This document shows, piece by piece, positions 17,743-26,183 of a DNA stretch of 64,000 nt; position 1 is the first letter of the stretch, and each line of letters starts with the position of its first letter. The position numbers and the translations under genes are program-made. The notes below the pieces were generated by a model that saw only the letters and a list, made by a program, of their open reading frames with translations, was not told the origin of the DNA and made no database searches. This DNA is from Mycolicibacterium frederiksbergense. Its GTDB lineage: Bacteria; Actinomycetota; Actinomycetes; Mycobacteriales; Mycobacteriaceae. The stretch is from positions 186,001-250,000 of the forward strand of contig NZ_JARXVE010000004.1 of NCBI RefSeq assembly GCF_029893345.1, in the 5' to 3' direction.

Positions 17743-18711
17743 ATGAGCTACGCCGATACATTGGTCTCGGTTGGGCTGCCGGTCCACAACGGCGCCGAGA
17801 GAATCGAAAGTGTGATTGAGTCCGTGCTCAAACAGGACCATGGGAACTTGGAACTGGTGATTGCCGACAACGCCTCAACCGACGATACCGAGGAACTATG
17901 CCGTGGGTTGGCTACACAGGACAGCCGGATCGTGTATCACCGACACCCGATCAACGTGGGGCTGTTGAACAACTTCGTCAGCACGCTGCGGCTCGCCGAC
18001 GGCACGTTCTTCCGCTGGGTTGGTGACGACGACTGGCTCGACCCCCGCTGCATTTCCCGCAGCCTTGACGTTTTTGCCGCTGATGACCGGTTACTCCTCG
18101 TCACGACCGGGATTTGCTATACAGGCCCAGACGGCGTGCAGCGCACCGCCACTTACGACGGCACCGCACTGACGTCGGACGACCCTGTCACGCGATTCGC
18201 CGAAATGCTCAGGTTGCTGAACGAGAGCTACCTTCTGATGGATCCGTTGTACGGCGTATTTCGGCGCGAACCGGTACTGCGTCTCGAGCGGCCGAACATG
18301 CTGTTCGAAGATCAGGTATTCGCGACCAAGCTTGCCCTCGCCGGGCCCTGGGGACGGGTACCGGAGGTGCTGGCTTGCCGGAACTGGACGCAGGACCGAC
18401 TACCCAGCCAGGCTCGCAGCGTCGGCGTGCCGTCATGGCAGACCCACTTCGCCACGGCGTTGCAATGCAGGGAGATGCTGCGCTGGCTCGACAACTGCGA
18501 CCTCGACCAGGAACAGCGGAGAAGGGCCCGGTCGGCGATAGCCCGGATGTTTACGCGCAGGACGCGACGGGTAGCCGCGCGCCGAAGTCGCAAACTACTT
18601 GCCATCGCACGGGAGTTTCCTCGCCGCCCCAGCACGCATTCGCCGCATTCCGACACGACGCATCAAACCAAATCCGCTGACAGCGTCACTGCGGCAGCGG
18701 AATCCCTGTGA
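17743..18711 (+). CDS. Family 2 glycosyltransferase
   Basis: A 322-residue GT-A enzyme. VSVGLPVHNGAERIESVIES and LVIADNASTDDTEEL are the nucleotide-binding start; GTFFRWVGDDDWLDPRCI provides the D-D-D metal site; VFATKLALAGPWGRVPEVL is the region with the presumed catalytic acid side. The ATG at 17743 follows AAGGGA at a good distance. The C-terminal 60 residues are rich in Arg then Ser/Thr/His and look like a loosely conserved tail. Expected role: a sugar transfer in repeat-unit assembly, cotranscribed with the flippase and the sugar-nucleotide genes. Confidence 0.8.
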   Translation: MSYADTLVSVGLPVHNGAERIESVIESVLKQDHGNLELVIADNASTDDTEELCRGLATQDSRIVYHRHPINVGLLNNFVSTLRLADGTFFRWVGDDDWLDPRCISRSLDVFAADDRLLLVTTGICYTGPDGVQRTATYDGTALTSDDPVTRFAEMLRLLNESYLLMDPLYGVFRREPVLRLERPNMLFEDQVFATKLALAGPWGRVPEVLACRNWTQDRLPSQARSVGVPSWQTHFATALQCREMLRWLDNCDLDQEQRRRARSAIARMFTRRTRRVAARRSRKLLAIAREFPRRPSTHSPHSDTTHQTKSADSVTAAAESL

Positions 18712-18724
18712 GAAAGGAGCTTGG

Positions 18725-19837
18725 ATGCAAAGCTCTGATGAAGTTGTCGCTAAGGATCTCGATTCTATTTGTCGCCGGCTTGACGGCGAATTCGGCCGCA
18801 TGGCCGGCTCAAGTTTGTTGATTACGGGCGGCGCCGGATTTCTCGGATACTACTTCGTACACGCGGTTCATCACCACAACCGCAATTCGCAACAGCAGGA
18901 CTGGATTTCCCTGACTGTCTTCGACAACTACGTTCGTGGCGTTCCCAATTGGACGAAAGAACTGGATGGCGACTGCGGAGTTAATTTTTATCCGTACGAT
19001 CTTGCCTTGCCCCTTCCGGACGACATGGGCGACTTCGAGTACATAATCCACGCAGCATCAATTGCGTCGCCGAATTATTACCGTCAACGTCCCATTGAGA
19101 CCATGGATTCAAATGTCAACGGCCTCAGGGCCCTCCTTGATCACTTTTATCGACAGCAGCGGGACAGCAAGCGGGTCGGCGGGTTCTTGTTCATGTCCAG
19201 CAGCGAGATCTATGGCGATCCGGCCGCAGAATGGATCCCGACTCCCGAGACATATCGCGGTTACGTCTCCTGCACCGGACCCCGTGCCTGCTACGACGAA
19301 GCCAAGCGCTACGGGGAAACTCTTTGCGTCAACTTCGCCCAGCAGTATGGCCTGCCGATACGCGCTGCTCGACCCTTCAACAACTACGGGCCGGGCCTCA
19401 AGATCACCGACCGACGGGTCTTGCCTGATTTTGCCCGCAATATCCTCGCCGATCAGGACGTGTCGATTCTTTCCGACGGCACACCGATGCGGACCTTTTG
19501 CTATGTGTCCGACGCCATTGTCGGCTATTACAAGGCGTTGGTTCGCGGAGGTGTCGGCGAAGCCTACAACGTCGGCACCGAGACACCCGAGATATCGATG
19601 GCCGACCTGGGCCACATGATGGTCGCCGCGGCGGGAGATCTATTCGGCTACAAAGGGACCGTTGTGACGGGACAGACGGCCGACAAAGATTATCTGGTCG
19701 ACAATCCCAACCGCCGGTGCCCAGATATCTCGAAGGCCCGAAAGCAGCTTGACTACGATCCAATCGTTCCACTCGAGGACGGCCTGCGTCGATTACTCCT
19801 GTGGTATGCGGCCAACCCAGAAGGTGAGGACGCCTGA
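18725..19837 (+). CDS. NAD-dependent epimerase/dehydratase, UDP-glucuronate decarboxylase-like
   Basis: A 370-residue extended SDR. LLITGGAGFLGYYFV (from residue 31) holds the G-x-x-G-x-x-G site. HAASIASPNYYRQRPIETMD closely matches the 'ASP-x-x-Y-x-x-x-P-I-x-T' block of UDP-glucuronate decarboxylases (UXS), and CYDEAKRYGE gives the Y-x3-K catalytic pair. RPFNNYGPG is the usual substrate-binding strand. UXS enzymes turn UDP-glucuronate into UDP-xylose, which fits the UDP-sugar 6-dehydrogenase starting one base before this gene ends (TGATG). An AAAGGAG sits 8 bases before the ATG at 18725. A C4 epimerase or other decarboxylase role cannot be excluded. Base composition looks less GC-rich than its neighbours. 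Confidence 0.75.
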   Translation: MQSSDEVVAKDLDSICRRLDGEFGRMAGSSLLITGGAGFLGYYFVHAVHHHNRNSQQQDWISLTVFDNYVRGVPNWTKELDGDCGVNFYPYDLALPLPDDMGDFEYIIHAASIASPNYYRQRPIETMDSNVNGLRALLDHFYRQQRDSKRVGGFLFMSSSEIYGDPAAEWIPTPETYRGYVSCTGPRACYDEAKRYGETLCVNFAQQYGLPIRAARPFNNYGPGLKITDRRVLPDFARNILADQDVSILSDGTPMRTFCYVSDAIVGYYKALVRGGVGEAYNVGTETPEISMADLGHMMVAAAGDLFGYKGTVVTGQTADKDYLVDNPNRRCPDISKARKQLDYDPIVPLEDGLRRLLLWYAANPEGEDA

Positions 19838-21174
19838 TGCGGATAGCTGTCATCGGCACGGGATACGTCGGTCTGGTATCGGGCGTCTGCATGGCTGAAA
19901 TGGGTCATGACGTCGTCTGCGTGGACGTCGACCCGACCAAGATCGAGATGATTCGTTCCGGGAAGCCTCCGATCCATGAACGCGACCTACCTGGGCTGCT
20001 AGAAAAGCATGTCGGCACGAGACTGCACGCGACGACCGATTTGGTGGACGCGGTAGCGAGCAGTGAGATCTCCCTGATAGCAGTCGGTACGCCTTTCGCG
20101 GATGGCGCTATCGATCTGAGTGCGGTGCGTACGGTGGCCGAACAGATCGGTGCAGCCCTGCGCCACAGGTCCGAGTACCACGTCGTCGTGGTCAAGAGCA
20201 CCGTTGTTCCCGGCACAACGGAGAACGTTGTGCTGCCGATCCTGGAAGCCGCATCCGGCAAGACGGCGGGGATCGATTTCGGCGTCGGAATGAACCCAGA
20301 ATTCCTGACGGAGGGTGAAGCGGTTGGCGACTTCCTCCATCCCGACCGGATCGTGCTCGGCGGATTGGATGACCGCAGTCTCGACATCATGGCTTCGGCG
20401 TACGAATCGTTCAGCGGAGTACCGGTGATTCGCGCCAACCCCCGGACAGCAGAGATGATCAAGTACGCATCGAATACGTTGCTTGCCACGATGATTTCGC
20501 TGTCCAATGAGTTCGCCAATCTGGCTGCCGCACTGGGTGACGTCGACATCCCCGCAGTCATGGCGGGCGTCCATCTCTCGCGGTATCTGACAACCCAGGT
20601 CGGCGATGGTCAACAAACAACAGCACCGCTCGCCTCCTTCCTTTATCCAGGTTGCGGTTATGGCGGTAGTTGCCTGCCTAAAGACACAAAGGCGCTGATT
20701 TCACAGGGCGCGGAACTGGGCAGTCCGATGCGAGTCCTGGAAGCGGTTGATCAGGTGAATGTTGAGCAACCAACGAAAATGCTCGACATACTCCGACGGC
20801 ACTTTCCTCAGCTTTCCGGCCTCAGGGTCACCATTCTTGGACTGTCTTTCCGGCCCGGCACCGACGATATGCGAGAATCCCCCGCTTTTCCGATCATTCG
20901 CGAATTGGAGCACAGCGGCGCGGAAGTCGGCGCCTACGACCCAATTGTGACCACCACGGATGGGCAGGCTTTGGCCGGAACCGGCGTGAAGTGTTATGCC
21001 AACTTGGTCGAAGCGATTCGGAACAGCGATGCATTACTGCTCGTGACACAGTGGGAAGAGTTTGACGGCGTTCCTGACATCATTTCCCAGATGACCGAAC
21101 CCCCACTGCTTGTCGACGGCCGCAGAATGATCGCGCTTGATCGCGTGCCTAGGTACGACGGCATTGGCGTTTAG
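19837..21174 (+). CDS. UDP-sugar 6-dehydrogenase (UGD/WbpA-like)
   Basis: A 445-residue UDP-glucose/GDP-mannose dehydrogenase. RIAVIGTGYVGLVSGVCMAE is the NAD site, GMNPEFLTEGEAVGDFLHPDRI the central helix region, MIKYASN the catalytic lysine block (Lys209) and CGYGGSCLPKD holds the catalytic Cys279. It oxidises C6 of a UDP-hexose to the uronic acid in two NAD-dependent steps. Directly following a UXS-like gene, UDP-glucose to UDP-glucuronate is the simplest reading. It might alternatively supply a UDP-HexNAc-uronate for the oxidoreductase/aminotransferase set at 10581-12760. It differs from the second dehydrogenase at 28252, so the two likely have separate substrates. Its stop overlaps the stop of the convergent gene by 4 bp. 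Confidence 0.85.
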   Translation: MRIAVIGTGYVGLVSGVCMAEMGHDVVCVDVDPTKIEMIRSGKPPIHERDLPGLLEKHVGTRLHATTDLVDAVASSEISLIAVGTPFADGAIDLSAVRTVAEQIGAALRHRSEYHVVVVKSTVVPGTTENVVLPILEAASGKTAGIDFGVGMNPEFLTEGEAVGDFLHPDRIVLGGLDDRSLDIMASAYESFSGVPVIRANPRTAEMIKYASNTLLATMISLSNEFANLAAALGDVDIPAVMAGVHLSRYLTTQVGDGQQTTAPLASFLYPGCGYGGSCLPKDTKALISQGAELGSPMRVLEAVDQVNVEQPTKMLDILRRHFPQLSGLRVTILGLSFRPGTDDMRESPAFPIIRELEHSGAEVGAYDPIVTTTDGQALAGTGVKCYANLVEAIRNSDALLLVTQWEEFDGVPDIISQMTEPPLLVDGRRMIALDRVPRYDGIGV

Positions 21175-22277
21175 GGAACGGATGTGATGCTCTCGATGTT
21201 CACCCACTCACCGCCGTTCTCCTCGATTTCGGGCAACTGGGCACGGACCTCATCGCTGAGGTCAGGGAGCAGTAGCAGGACATGGTCGGGGCGAGCGCTC
21301 ACCAATTCAGCTGGACTGATGATGGGTATATCTGTCCCCGGCATACGGCGCGCCCACTTGGCCGACGACGCGTCGGCAATACCCGGCAGTTCTGCCGAAT
21401 TGATATTCGCCATGGCGAGCATCGCGACGGCGCGGGATGCAGCACCGTAGCCCAACACCGTACGTCCATCGGCCTTTTGGCTGACGAGCCAGTCTTTCAG
21501 GCCACCGACAGACGATGTTGCAGAGGCGGCGAGCTGCCCGACGCATGCGGGCTGGCCGATACCGGCCTCCGCCTCATTTCGCAGAATCTCCGATACCGTC
21601 GGATCAGTTGCACCATCGCGTGTCGCCGCCAGTAAAACGGTTCCGCCATACAGGTCGAATGGCCACGCGGTTCGCGGACGAAACCCGACGCTCTTCAGCA
21701 TCTCGACGAGCGTGGTCATCGAATAGTAGGCGTAGTGGCCCAGCCGAAGCATGTTCCACTGCCCTTGCCGGACAACTGCGCACAACTCGTGGTACTGGAT
21801 CAACAACACACCGTTGTCCGCCACGCGCTTCGCGCGTTCCGCGATCGCAGCGGCCTGATCGCGCCAATGCATCAGTCCAAAACAGTCGATCACCACGTCT
21901 GCGAGTTCGTCGTCTCGCGCCGTTTCGAGCCCTCGGTCGGTGATCAACTGCAGCCACGAACCACCATGAGGACTTCCGTACTCGGCTACCTTCGTGCCCG
22001 GCTGCAACCACCCGGCAGCCGCAACGCGCTCCACAGCATCCATTGACTGCTTCACCAACGCCGTCGGCTCCACACCTCTGGGTTCTTCTGGATTCGTCGG
22101 GTCGTCGACGAGTTGGGCGAGCCCGCATTGCTCGCATAACCACATTTGCAGTCGATAGACCGGATCCGGCCCGGGATCATCGGCGGGCGGAAAATGGTCG
22201 CATGCTGGTTGATCACCCAGATCAAGCACAATGGAACCACTGCGTCCGGCGCACGAGCGGCACGGTGGTACTGACAT
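21171..22277 (-). CDS. Sugar C-methyltransferase homologue with an eroded SAM-binding core
   Basis: A 368-residue relative of the TylC3/NovU-type sugar C-methyltransferases. The N-terminal zinc motif is intact (Cys6, Cys9, Cys48, Cys51), and the C-terminal domain (TVLGYGAASRAVAMLAM, 'IADASSAK', 'IPIISPAELVSARPDHVLLL') is well kept. The middle is shortened compared with the paralogue at 27001: motif I reads EYGSPHGGSW, and only about 20 residues separate it from DVVIDCFGLMHW, so the acidic ribose-binding motif II seems missing. The Y-H-E-H-F-x-Y-Y segment of the paralogue is reduced to GHYAYYS. ATG 22277 has AAGGAG seven bases upstream. It may be inactive as a methyltransferase or may have another role. 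It is the last gene of the minus-strand operon. Confidence 0.7.
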   Translation of the reverse strand: MSVPPCRSCAGRSGSIVLDLGDQPACDHFPPADDPGPDPVYRLQMWLCEQCGLAQLVDDPTNPEEPRGVEPTALVKQSMDAVERVAAAGWLQPGTKVAEYGSPHGGSWLQLITDRGLETARDDELADVVIDCFGLMHWRDQAAAIAERAKRVADNGVLLIQYHELCAVVRQGQWNMLRLGHYAYYSMTTLVEMLKSVGFRPRTAWPFDLYGGTVLLAATRDGATDPTVSEILRNEAEAGIGQPACVGQLAASATSSVGGLKDWLVSQKADGRTVLGYGAASRAVAMLAMANINSAELPGIADASSAKWARRMPGTDIPIISPAELVSARPDHVLLLLPDLSDEVRAQLPEIEENGGEWVNIESITSVP

Positions 22278-22320
22278 GATTCTCCTTGCACTGTTTGGCG
22301 TTTGCCTCGCTGAGTTGTTG

Positions 22321-23271
22321 TCAATCCGAACGCAGTAGTTCGACAATGCCACGAACGGCGTCGACATCCGGTCCGAGATGCCAGTAGGTGATCCCGAATC
22401 GTTCCCTCCATTCGAGGAGCTTCTCGGCACATTCCTTCGCCGTGCCGACCAGAACAGCGGGCGAGTCCTTCAACGAGTCCATTTCGGCCTCGACATGGGC
22501 GGCCCACGACGAGCGCTGCCCGGAGGCTTCGAGCGCATCCGTGACGTGGACGTAGTAGCAGCTGAATTGAAGGCGGGGAGTTGGGCGTCCTGCGTCCGCG
22601 GCGGCGGCCCTGATCCGCTCGACCTTGGCGGCTATTGAAGCGGCGGTCAGGTCGGTTACTGCTGCCGCCTGGTCGCTGACATCACCGTTCATGCGCGCGT
22701 GTATCCCGACGATGTCTGCCGTCCGGCCGGCGAGATCAAGCATTCGTGGACTGCCCGCGCCGATCAATATGGGTGGATTGGGTCGCTGTACGCAGCGCGG
22801 CAGCGCTTCCATATGGTCGACGCGGTAGTGGTCGCCGGCGAAATCAACGACGTCCGTGGTGAAGTAGCGGCGGATGATCTCGACCGCCTCGTCCAGCCTT
22901 GCCAGCCGTACGCGGCCACTCTCGAGGGTCAAACCGAGCGCGGTGTAGTCGTCGGCCTTCCAACTAGGTCCTATCCCGAGTTCGACGCGCCCGTGCGAGA
23001 GCACATCGATCGTTGCAATGTCTTTCGCCAGCAATGCAGGATGATGCAGACCGTTTTGTACGACGAGTGACAGGACGCGCAAGCGTGAGGTGCTGGCTGC
23101 CGCGAATGCCATGGCGGCGAGCGGAGCCAGTTGCCATCCATTTGTGACATGTTGGGATACGGCGACAGTATCGAAGCCCATGGCTTCCACTCGTCGAAGC
23201 TCCGATACCCATGCCGAGCCGTCCTGGTGCAGCCTCGGCATCGACGCGATGAATCTCAGGGGCTCACGCAT
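22321..23271 (-). CDS. LLM-class (luciferase-like) F420-dependent-type oxidoreductase
   Basis: A 316-residue TIM-barrel protein of the luciferase-like monooxygenase superfamily. FDTVAVSQHV, RLRVLSLVVQNGLHHPALLAKDIATIDVLSHGRVELGIGPSW and ALPRCVQRPNPPILIGAGSPRMLDLAGRTADIVGI are the landmark strands of the F420-using branch found across mycobacteria. It starts 8 bp inside the end of the dioxygenase gene, so the two are translated together. The substrate is not known; within a polysaccharide operon a sugar or sugar nucleotide is possible, but this is inference. FMN use instead of F420 cannot be ruled out from sequence alone. Confidence 0.8.
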   Translation of the reverse strand: MREPLRFIASMPRLHQDGSAWVSELRRVEAMGFDTVAVSQHVTNGWQLAPLAAMAFAAASTSRLRVLSLVVQNGLHHPALLAKDIATIDVLSHGRVELGIGPSWKADDYTALGLTLESGRVRLARLDEAVEIIRRYFTTDVVDFAGDHYRVDHMEALPRCVQRPNPPILIGAGSPRMLDLAGRTADIVGIHARMNGDVSDQAAAVTDLTAASIAAKVERIRAAAADAGRPTPRLQFSCYYVHVTDALEASGQRSSWAAHVEAEMDSLKDSPAVLVGTAKECAEKLLEWRERFGITYWHLGPDVDAVRGIVELLRSD

Positions 23272-24157
23272 CCGCCGGCGTCAATCCTTCGTAAGAGAGC
23301 GCTACCGATTCGTCGATTCGCTTGAAGTCCTTCCCGCGCAGGAAGTCCCGCAATGTCGTTCCCGTGCATTCGCAGTCGACGTTCGGGGCTTCCCGGCGCG
23401 AGACCACGTCATCGATGTTCACGGTGCGAAAGTCGATGCTGAACCTGGTCCGTCCAGAGGTGTTGGGCACGGTTGAGTGCAGCTGGTTACCCGAGAACAG
23501 CATCACCCCACCGACCTCGGGCACCACGCGTACCTGGGGCTCCAGCTGCACGGGTTCCTCCGGCTTCGGCTGGTCGCGGGTGTCGGTGTTGATGTGCTGC
23601 GCGGCGGTCACCCTGCTGGTGCTCGTCCACTCGTAGTAGTTGTAGCGCCGAGACCCGTTCTGCAGCCTGGTACTCCAGTACTGCGGATGGAATGCCATCA
23701 CATTCTCGGGGACCACCGGGTAGATCGGGATCCACCAGTTCAACTGGCTGAACGGCGCCGAGTACCAGGTGTCACGATGAGGGTGGAAGGCGTAGGAGAT
23801 GCCCGACGTCAGGTAGTCGTTGGACGTCGAGGTACGCAGGCGGGGAACATCGAAGTAGGTCCGGTCAAGGTCACAGCCGAAGGACGCGAGCAGATTCCTG
23901 ATCAGTTCCTTGGAGTCGGGATGGTGAATGAACTTCGGCTTCAGGTCGGCCAGTAGCGCGGCGAAATCCTCGACCGGCATGTCGTACTGCGCGGTCTGGG
24001 GATCCTTCGCGCCGAACGCCTCAACGAGGAGGTTGCGGGCGTGCTCGACCAACGCCCGCGACTCCTGCGAAGCCGCGTAAACCAGAACTTGTCCACTGTA
24101 GAGACGCGTCCGCCGCTCTTCATCCGTGATGTCGGGGTTGAGGAGAACTGTTGTCAA
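23264..24157 (-). CDS. Phytanoyl-CoA dioxygenase-like Fe(II)/2-oxoglutarate oxygenase
   Basis: A 297-residue double-stranded beta-helix oxygenase. FHPHRDTWY supplies the H-x-D iron ligands (His127, Asp129); the distal His227 lies in SGNQLHSTVPNTSGRTRFSIDFR, where an arginine 9-11 residues later should bind 2-oxoglutarate. All three metal ligands are present, so it should be active. Family members hydroxylate or oxidise small molecules. Overlap with the LLM oxidoreductase gene suggests a two-step modification. ATG 24157 is 27 bp after the stop... of the next upstream reading order, with the acyltransferase gene ending at 24185. Substrate unknown. Confidence 0.8.
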   Translation of the reverse strand: MTTVLLNPDITDEERRTRLYSGQVLVYAASQESRALVEHARNLLVEAFGAKDPQTAQYDMPVEDFAALLADLKPKFIHHPDSKELIRNLLASFGCDLDRTYFDVPRLRTSTSNDYLTSGISYAFHPHRDTWYSAPFSQLNWWIPIYPVVPENVMAFHPQYWSTRLQNGSRRYNYYEWTSTSRVTAAQHINTDTRDQPKPEEPVQLEPQVRVVPEVGGVMLFSGNQLHSTVPNTSGRTRFSIDFRTVNIDDVVSRREAPNVDCECTGTTLRDFLRGKDFKRIDESVALSYEGLTPADA

Positions 24158-24184
24158 AGCCGGTACCTACCTTTCGGTTAAGAG

Positions 24185-25486
24185 TCACTGACCGTCGACC
24201 GATCTGCGGAAAGGCTGAGTTGAAGTACCTTGCACGCGCTCAGCGGAGCCCTCGGCCGGCTGCGTTTGTGCGCCGGGTCGTCCGGCCGCCCAGGCGGCTC
24301 GCAGCTCAGCCCATGACCGGTACTCCATGAACGGCCGTTCGAATACGCGGTGGAATGCGTAGCTTGCCGCCACGATCAAGGGCACGACGACCGCGGCCAT
24401 CAAGGCGAACGCCGCTCCCGGCGCGAGGCCGAGAGGCTCAATCAGAAATACCCAGGCGGCAATCAGAAGCGGTGCGTGGAGGAGATACAGCGAGTAGGAG
24501 AATCGCCCGACAGCGATGGATGGCCGCCACTCGAGTAAACGGCGCAAACGCGAAGCTGGCCTAGCCGTCAGATACGCGAGACCGCTGGCGACGGCGATAC
24601 CGATAACGAGATCGAGCCAGTAAAAGTTATCTTCTGCTCGAACGGCGCCAAGATATCCGCACGCGATGACGACGGCGAGTCCGGTGACCACGGCGACATA
24701 GCCCCAACACCGCCATCGGCCGAAAGACCGTGTGATCACGACAGCTGCCACCAAGCCGTACACGAATAACGCACCCAGCTGCGGTGAGAGATGCAGCAGC
24801 TTCTGCACAACCACGCCACCCCCATGGTCGTGAGCGACGCCGATAGCGATCACAATCGTCACGACCGCCGTCGTCAGCACGACCGGCCCAACCCGGCGCC
24901 GGACCAAAAGCAACAGCGGAAAGATCCAATACAGCTGCCACTCAACAGCGATGGACCAGAATGCCCCATTAGGGGTCTTTCCCTCAATGACGTTTTGCAC
25001 CAGGAAGAAGTGAGTCGCCACGCCCTTCCACGACACCGGGTCGTCGATCCGCGTGCTCAGCACCATGACGACCGCAACCGAGATGGCAAGTGCGGCCCAG
25101 TAGGGAGGGAGAATACGCCACGCACGGCGGCGCATGAACTCCCGATAGCCTCCCCTGGTAAGTTGCCAGCCGCGGCGCGCGGGTGCCAACCCTAGCGAGA
25201 ACCCAGATACCACAATGAAAATCGCGACGCCGAAATGCCCGAAGAGAAGCGGCCCCAAAACCGGAGGACCGCTGTTATTGGGGTATCCGTAGACGGTGAG
25301 ATCCAGGTGGTGAACTACCACATAAAGAGCGGCGAAAGCGCGTACCGAATCGACGAATTCGACGCGCCCCGGCGATGTTGCCTGGGAGGCGGGGATCAAG
25401 GCGGTTGTCGACACCGACGGGTACCGAGGTAATGCCGATGCATCCCTGGCCGCTATGGCGTGATCGCGCTCTTGTCCGTTCGCCAT
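24185..25486 (-). CDS. Acyltransferase-3 family membrane O-acyltransferase (OafA-like)
   Basis: A 433-residue integral membrane protein with about ten hydrophobic segments. EFVDSVRAFAALYVVVHHL contains the family start 'R-x-x-A-x-x-x-V-x-x-H' with the essential histidine; GHFGVAIFIVVSGFSL and FMRRRAWRILPPYWAAL are the next two conserved blocks, and GAFWSIAVEWQLYWIFPLLLL holds the S-x-E-W/Y motif. Such enzymes acetylate or succinylate sugars at the membrane. ATG 25486 is chosen because CAGGGA lies about nine bases before it; ATG 25492 and further upstream starts are possible. Part of the minus-strand operon, between the PIG-L and dioxygenase genes. Confidence 0.85.
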   Translation of the reverse strand: MANGQERDHAIAARDASALPRYPSVSTTALIPASQATSPGRVEFVDSVRAFAALYVVVHHLDLTVYGYPNNSGPPVLGPLLFGHFGVAIFIVVSGFSLGLAPARRGWQLTRGGYREFMRRRAWRILPPYWAALAISVAVVMVLSTRIDDPVSWKGVATHFFLVQNVIEGKTPNGAFWSIAVEWQLYWIFPLLLLVRRRVGPVVLTTAVVTIVIAIGVAHDHGGGVVVQKLLHLSPQLGALFVYGLVAAVVITRSFGRWRCWGYVAVVTGLAVVIACGYLGAVRAEDNFYWLDLVIGIAVASGLAYLTARPASRLRRLLEWRPSIAVGRFSYSLYLLHAPLLIAAWVFLIEPLGLAPGAAFALMAAVVVPLIVAASYAFHRVFERPFMEYRSWAELRAAWAAGRPGAQTQPAEGSAERVQGTSTQPFRRSVDGQ

Positions 25487-25532
25487 GTCCATATCCCTGC
25501 CAAATCGTAGAACCATGCCCTGCCGTGGCGCT

Positions 25533-26183
25533 TCAGCGCCGGGTGAATGTCATGGTCACCTTCTCTGCGACAAAAGCCTCCGCGTACCTGCTGTGGCACT
25601 GCACCCCTCGAAGTCTGGACAACCCGAGAAACGATTCCTCGTCGAACCAGTCTCGGTTGACTTGCGATGGGTAGTGTTTGTGCAGTAGGCGCGACTTCTC
25701 TTCGGCCGCATGCGGTTCGAGCGGATGATAGATCGTCGGCCGCGGAGTATCGGCCTCCCATTTGAGAATTTCATAGCCAAGCACGAGATGATCGCGAAAT
25801 TCCGTCGGCAACAACTCAGCGAGCAGGCGATGATCTTGATGCGCATCGCCGGACTGCGGGCCGAACACCATCTGCGGGTCACAGGTTCTGCGAAACTCAT
25901 TCAGGTGGGTTTTGATTCGTTCCCAGTATGCCGGCGCGCGCCCATCGGGTATGTCGTGGATGGTCACGTCGAGATCGGCATCGTTGCAGAAGGCAGTGAG
26001 CGCATCCAACTCTTCGGATTCTCGCTCGGTGCCACCACCGCAGAGCACGAGGGCCCGCACTCGTAGCCGCGGATGGGCTCGGGTCAAAGACAATAGCGTG
26101 CCACCCATTCCGATGGCGATATCGTCACAATGCGCACCGACGACCGCGATTTCATCAATCTCGCCGGTGGACAGTTGAATCAT
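25533..26183 (-). CDS. PIG-L/LmbE-family deacetylase
   Basis: A 216-residue metal-dependent N-deacetylase fold. VVGAHCDDIAIGMGGTLLSL is a variant of the A-H-P-D-D-E motif (here A-H-C-D-D-I), keeping the His and first Asp but with Ile where the second acidic metal-side residue normally sits. VFGPQSGDAHQDHR holds the H-x-D-H pair. Mycobacterial relatives act on GlcNAc-inositol or related amino-sugars; here a sugar of the chain or a nucleotide sugar is likely. ATG 26183 overlaps the TGA of the nucleotidyltransferase gene. The D-D-I variation is also found in other exopolysaccharide-locus members, so loss of activity is not implied. Confidence 0.8.
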   Translation of the reverse strand: MIQLSTGEIDEIAVVGAHCDDIAIGMGGTLLSLTRAHPRLRVRALVLCGGGTERESEELDALTAFCNDADLDVTIHDIPDGRAPAYWERIKTHLNEFRRTCDPQMVFGPQSGDAHQDHRLLAELLPTEFRDHLVLGYEILKWEADTPRPTIYHPLEPHAAEEKSRLLHKHYPSQVNRDWFDEESFLGLSRLRGVQCHSRYAEAFVAEKVTMTFTRR

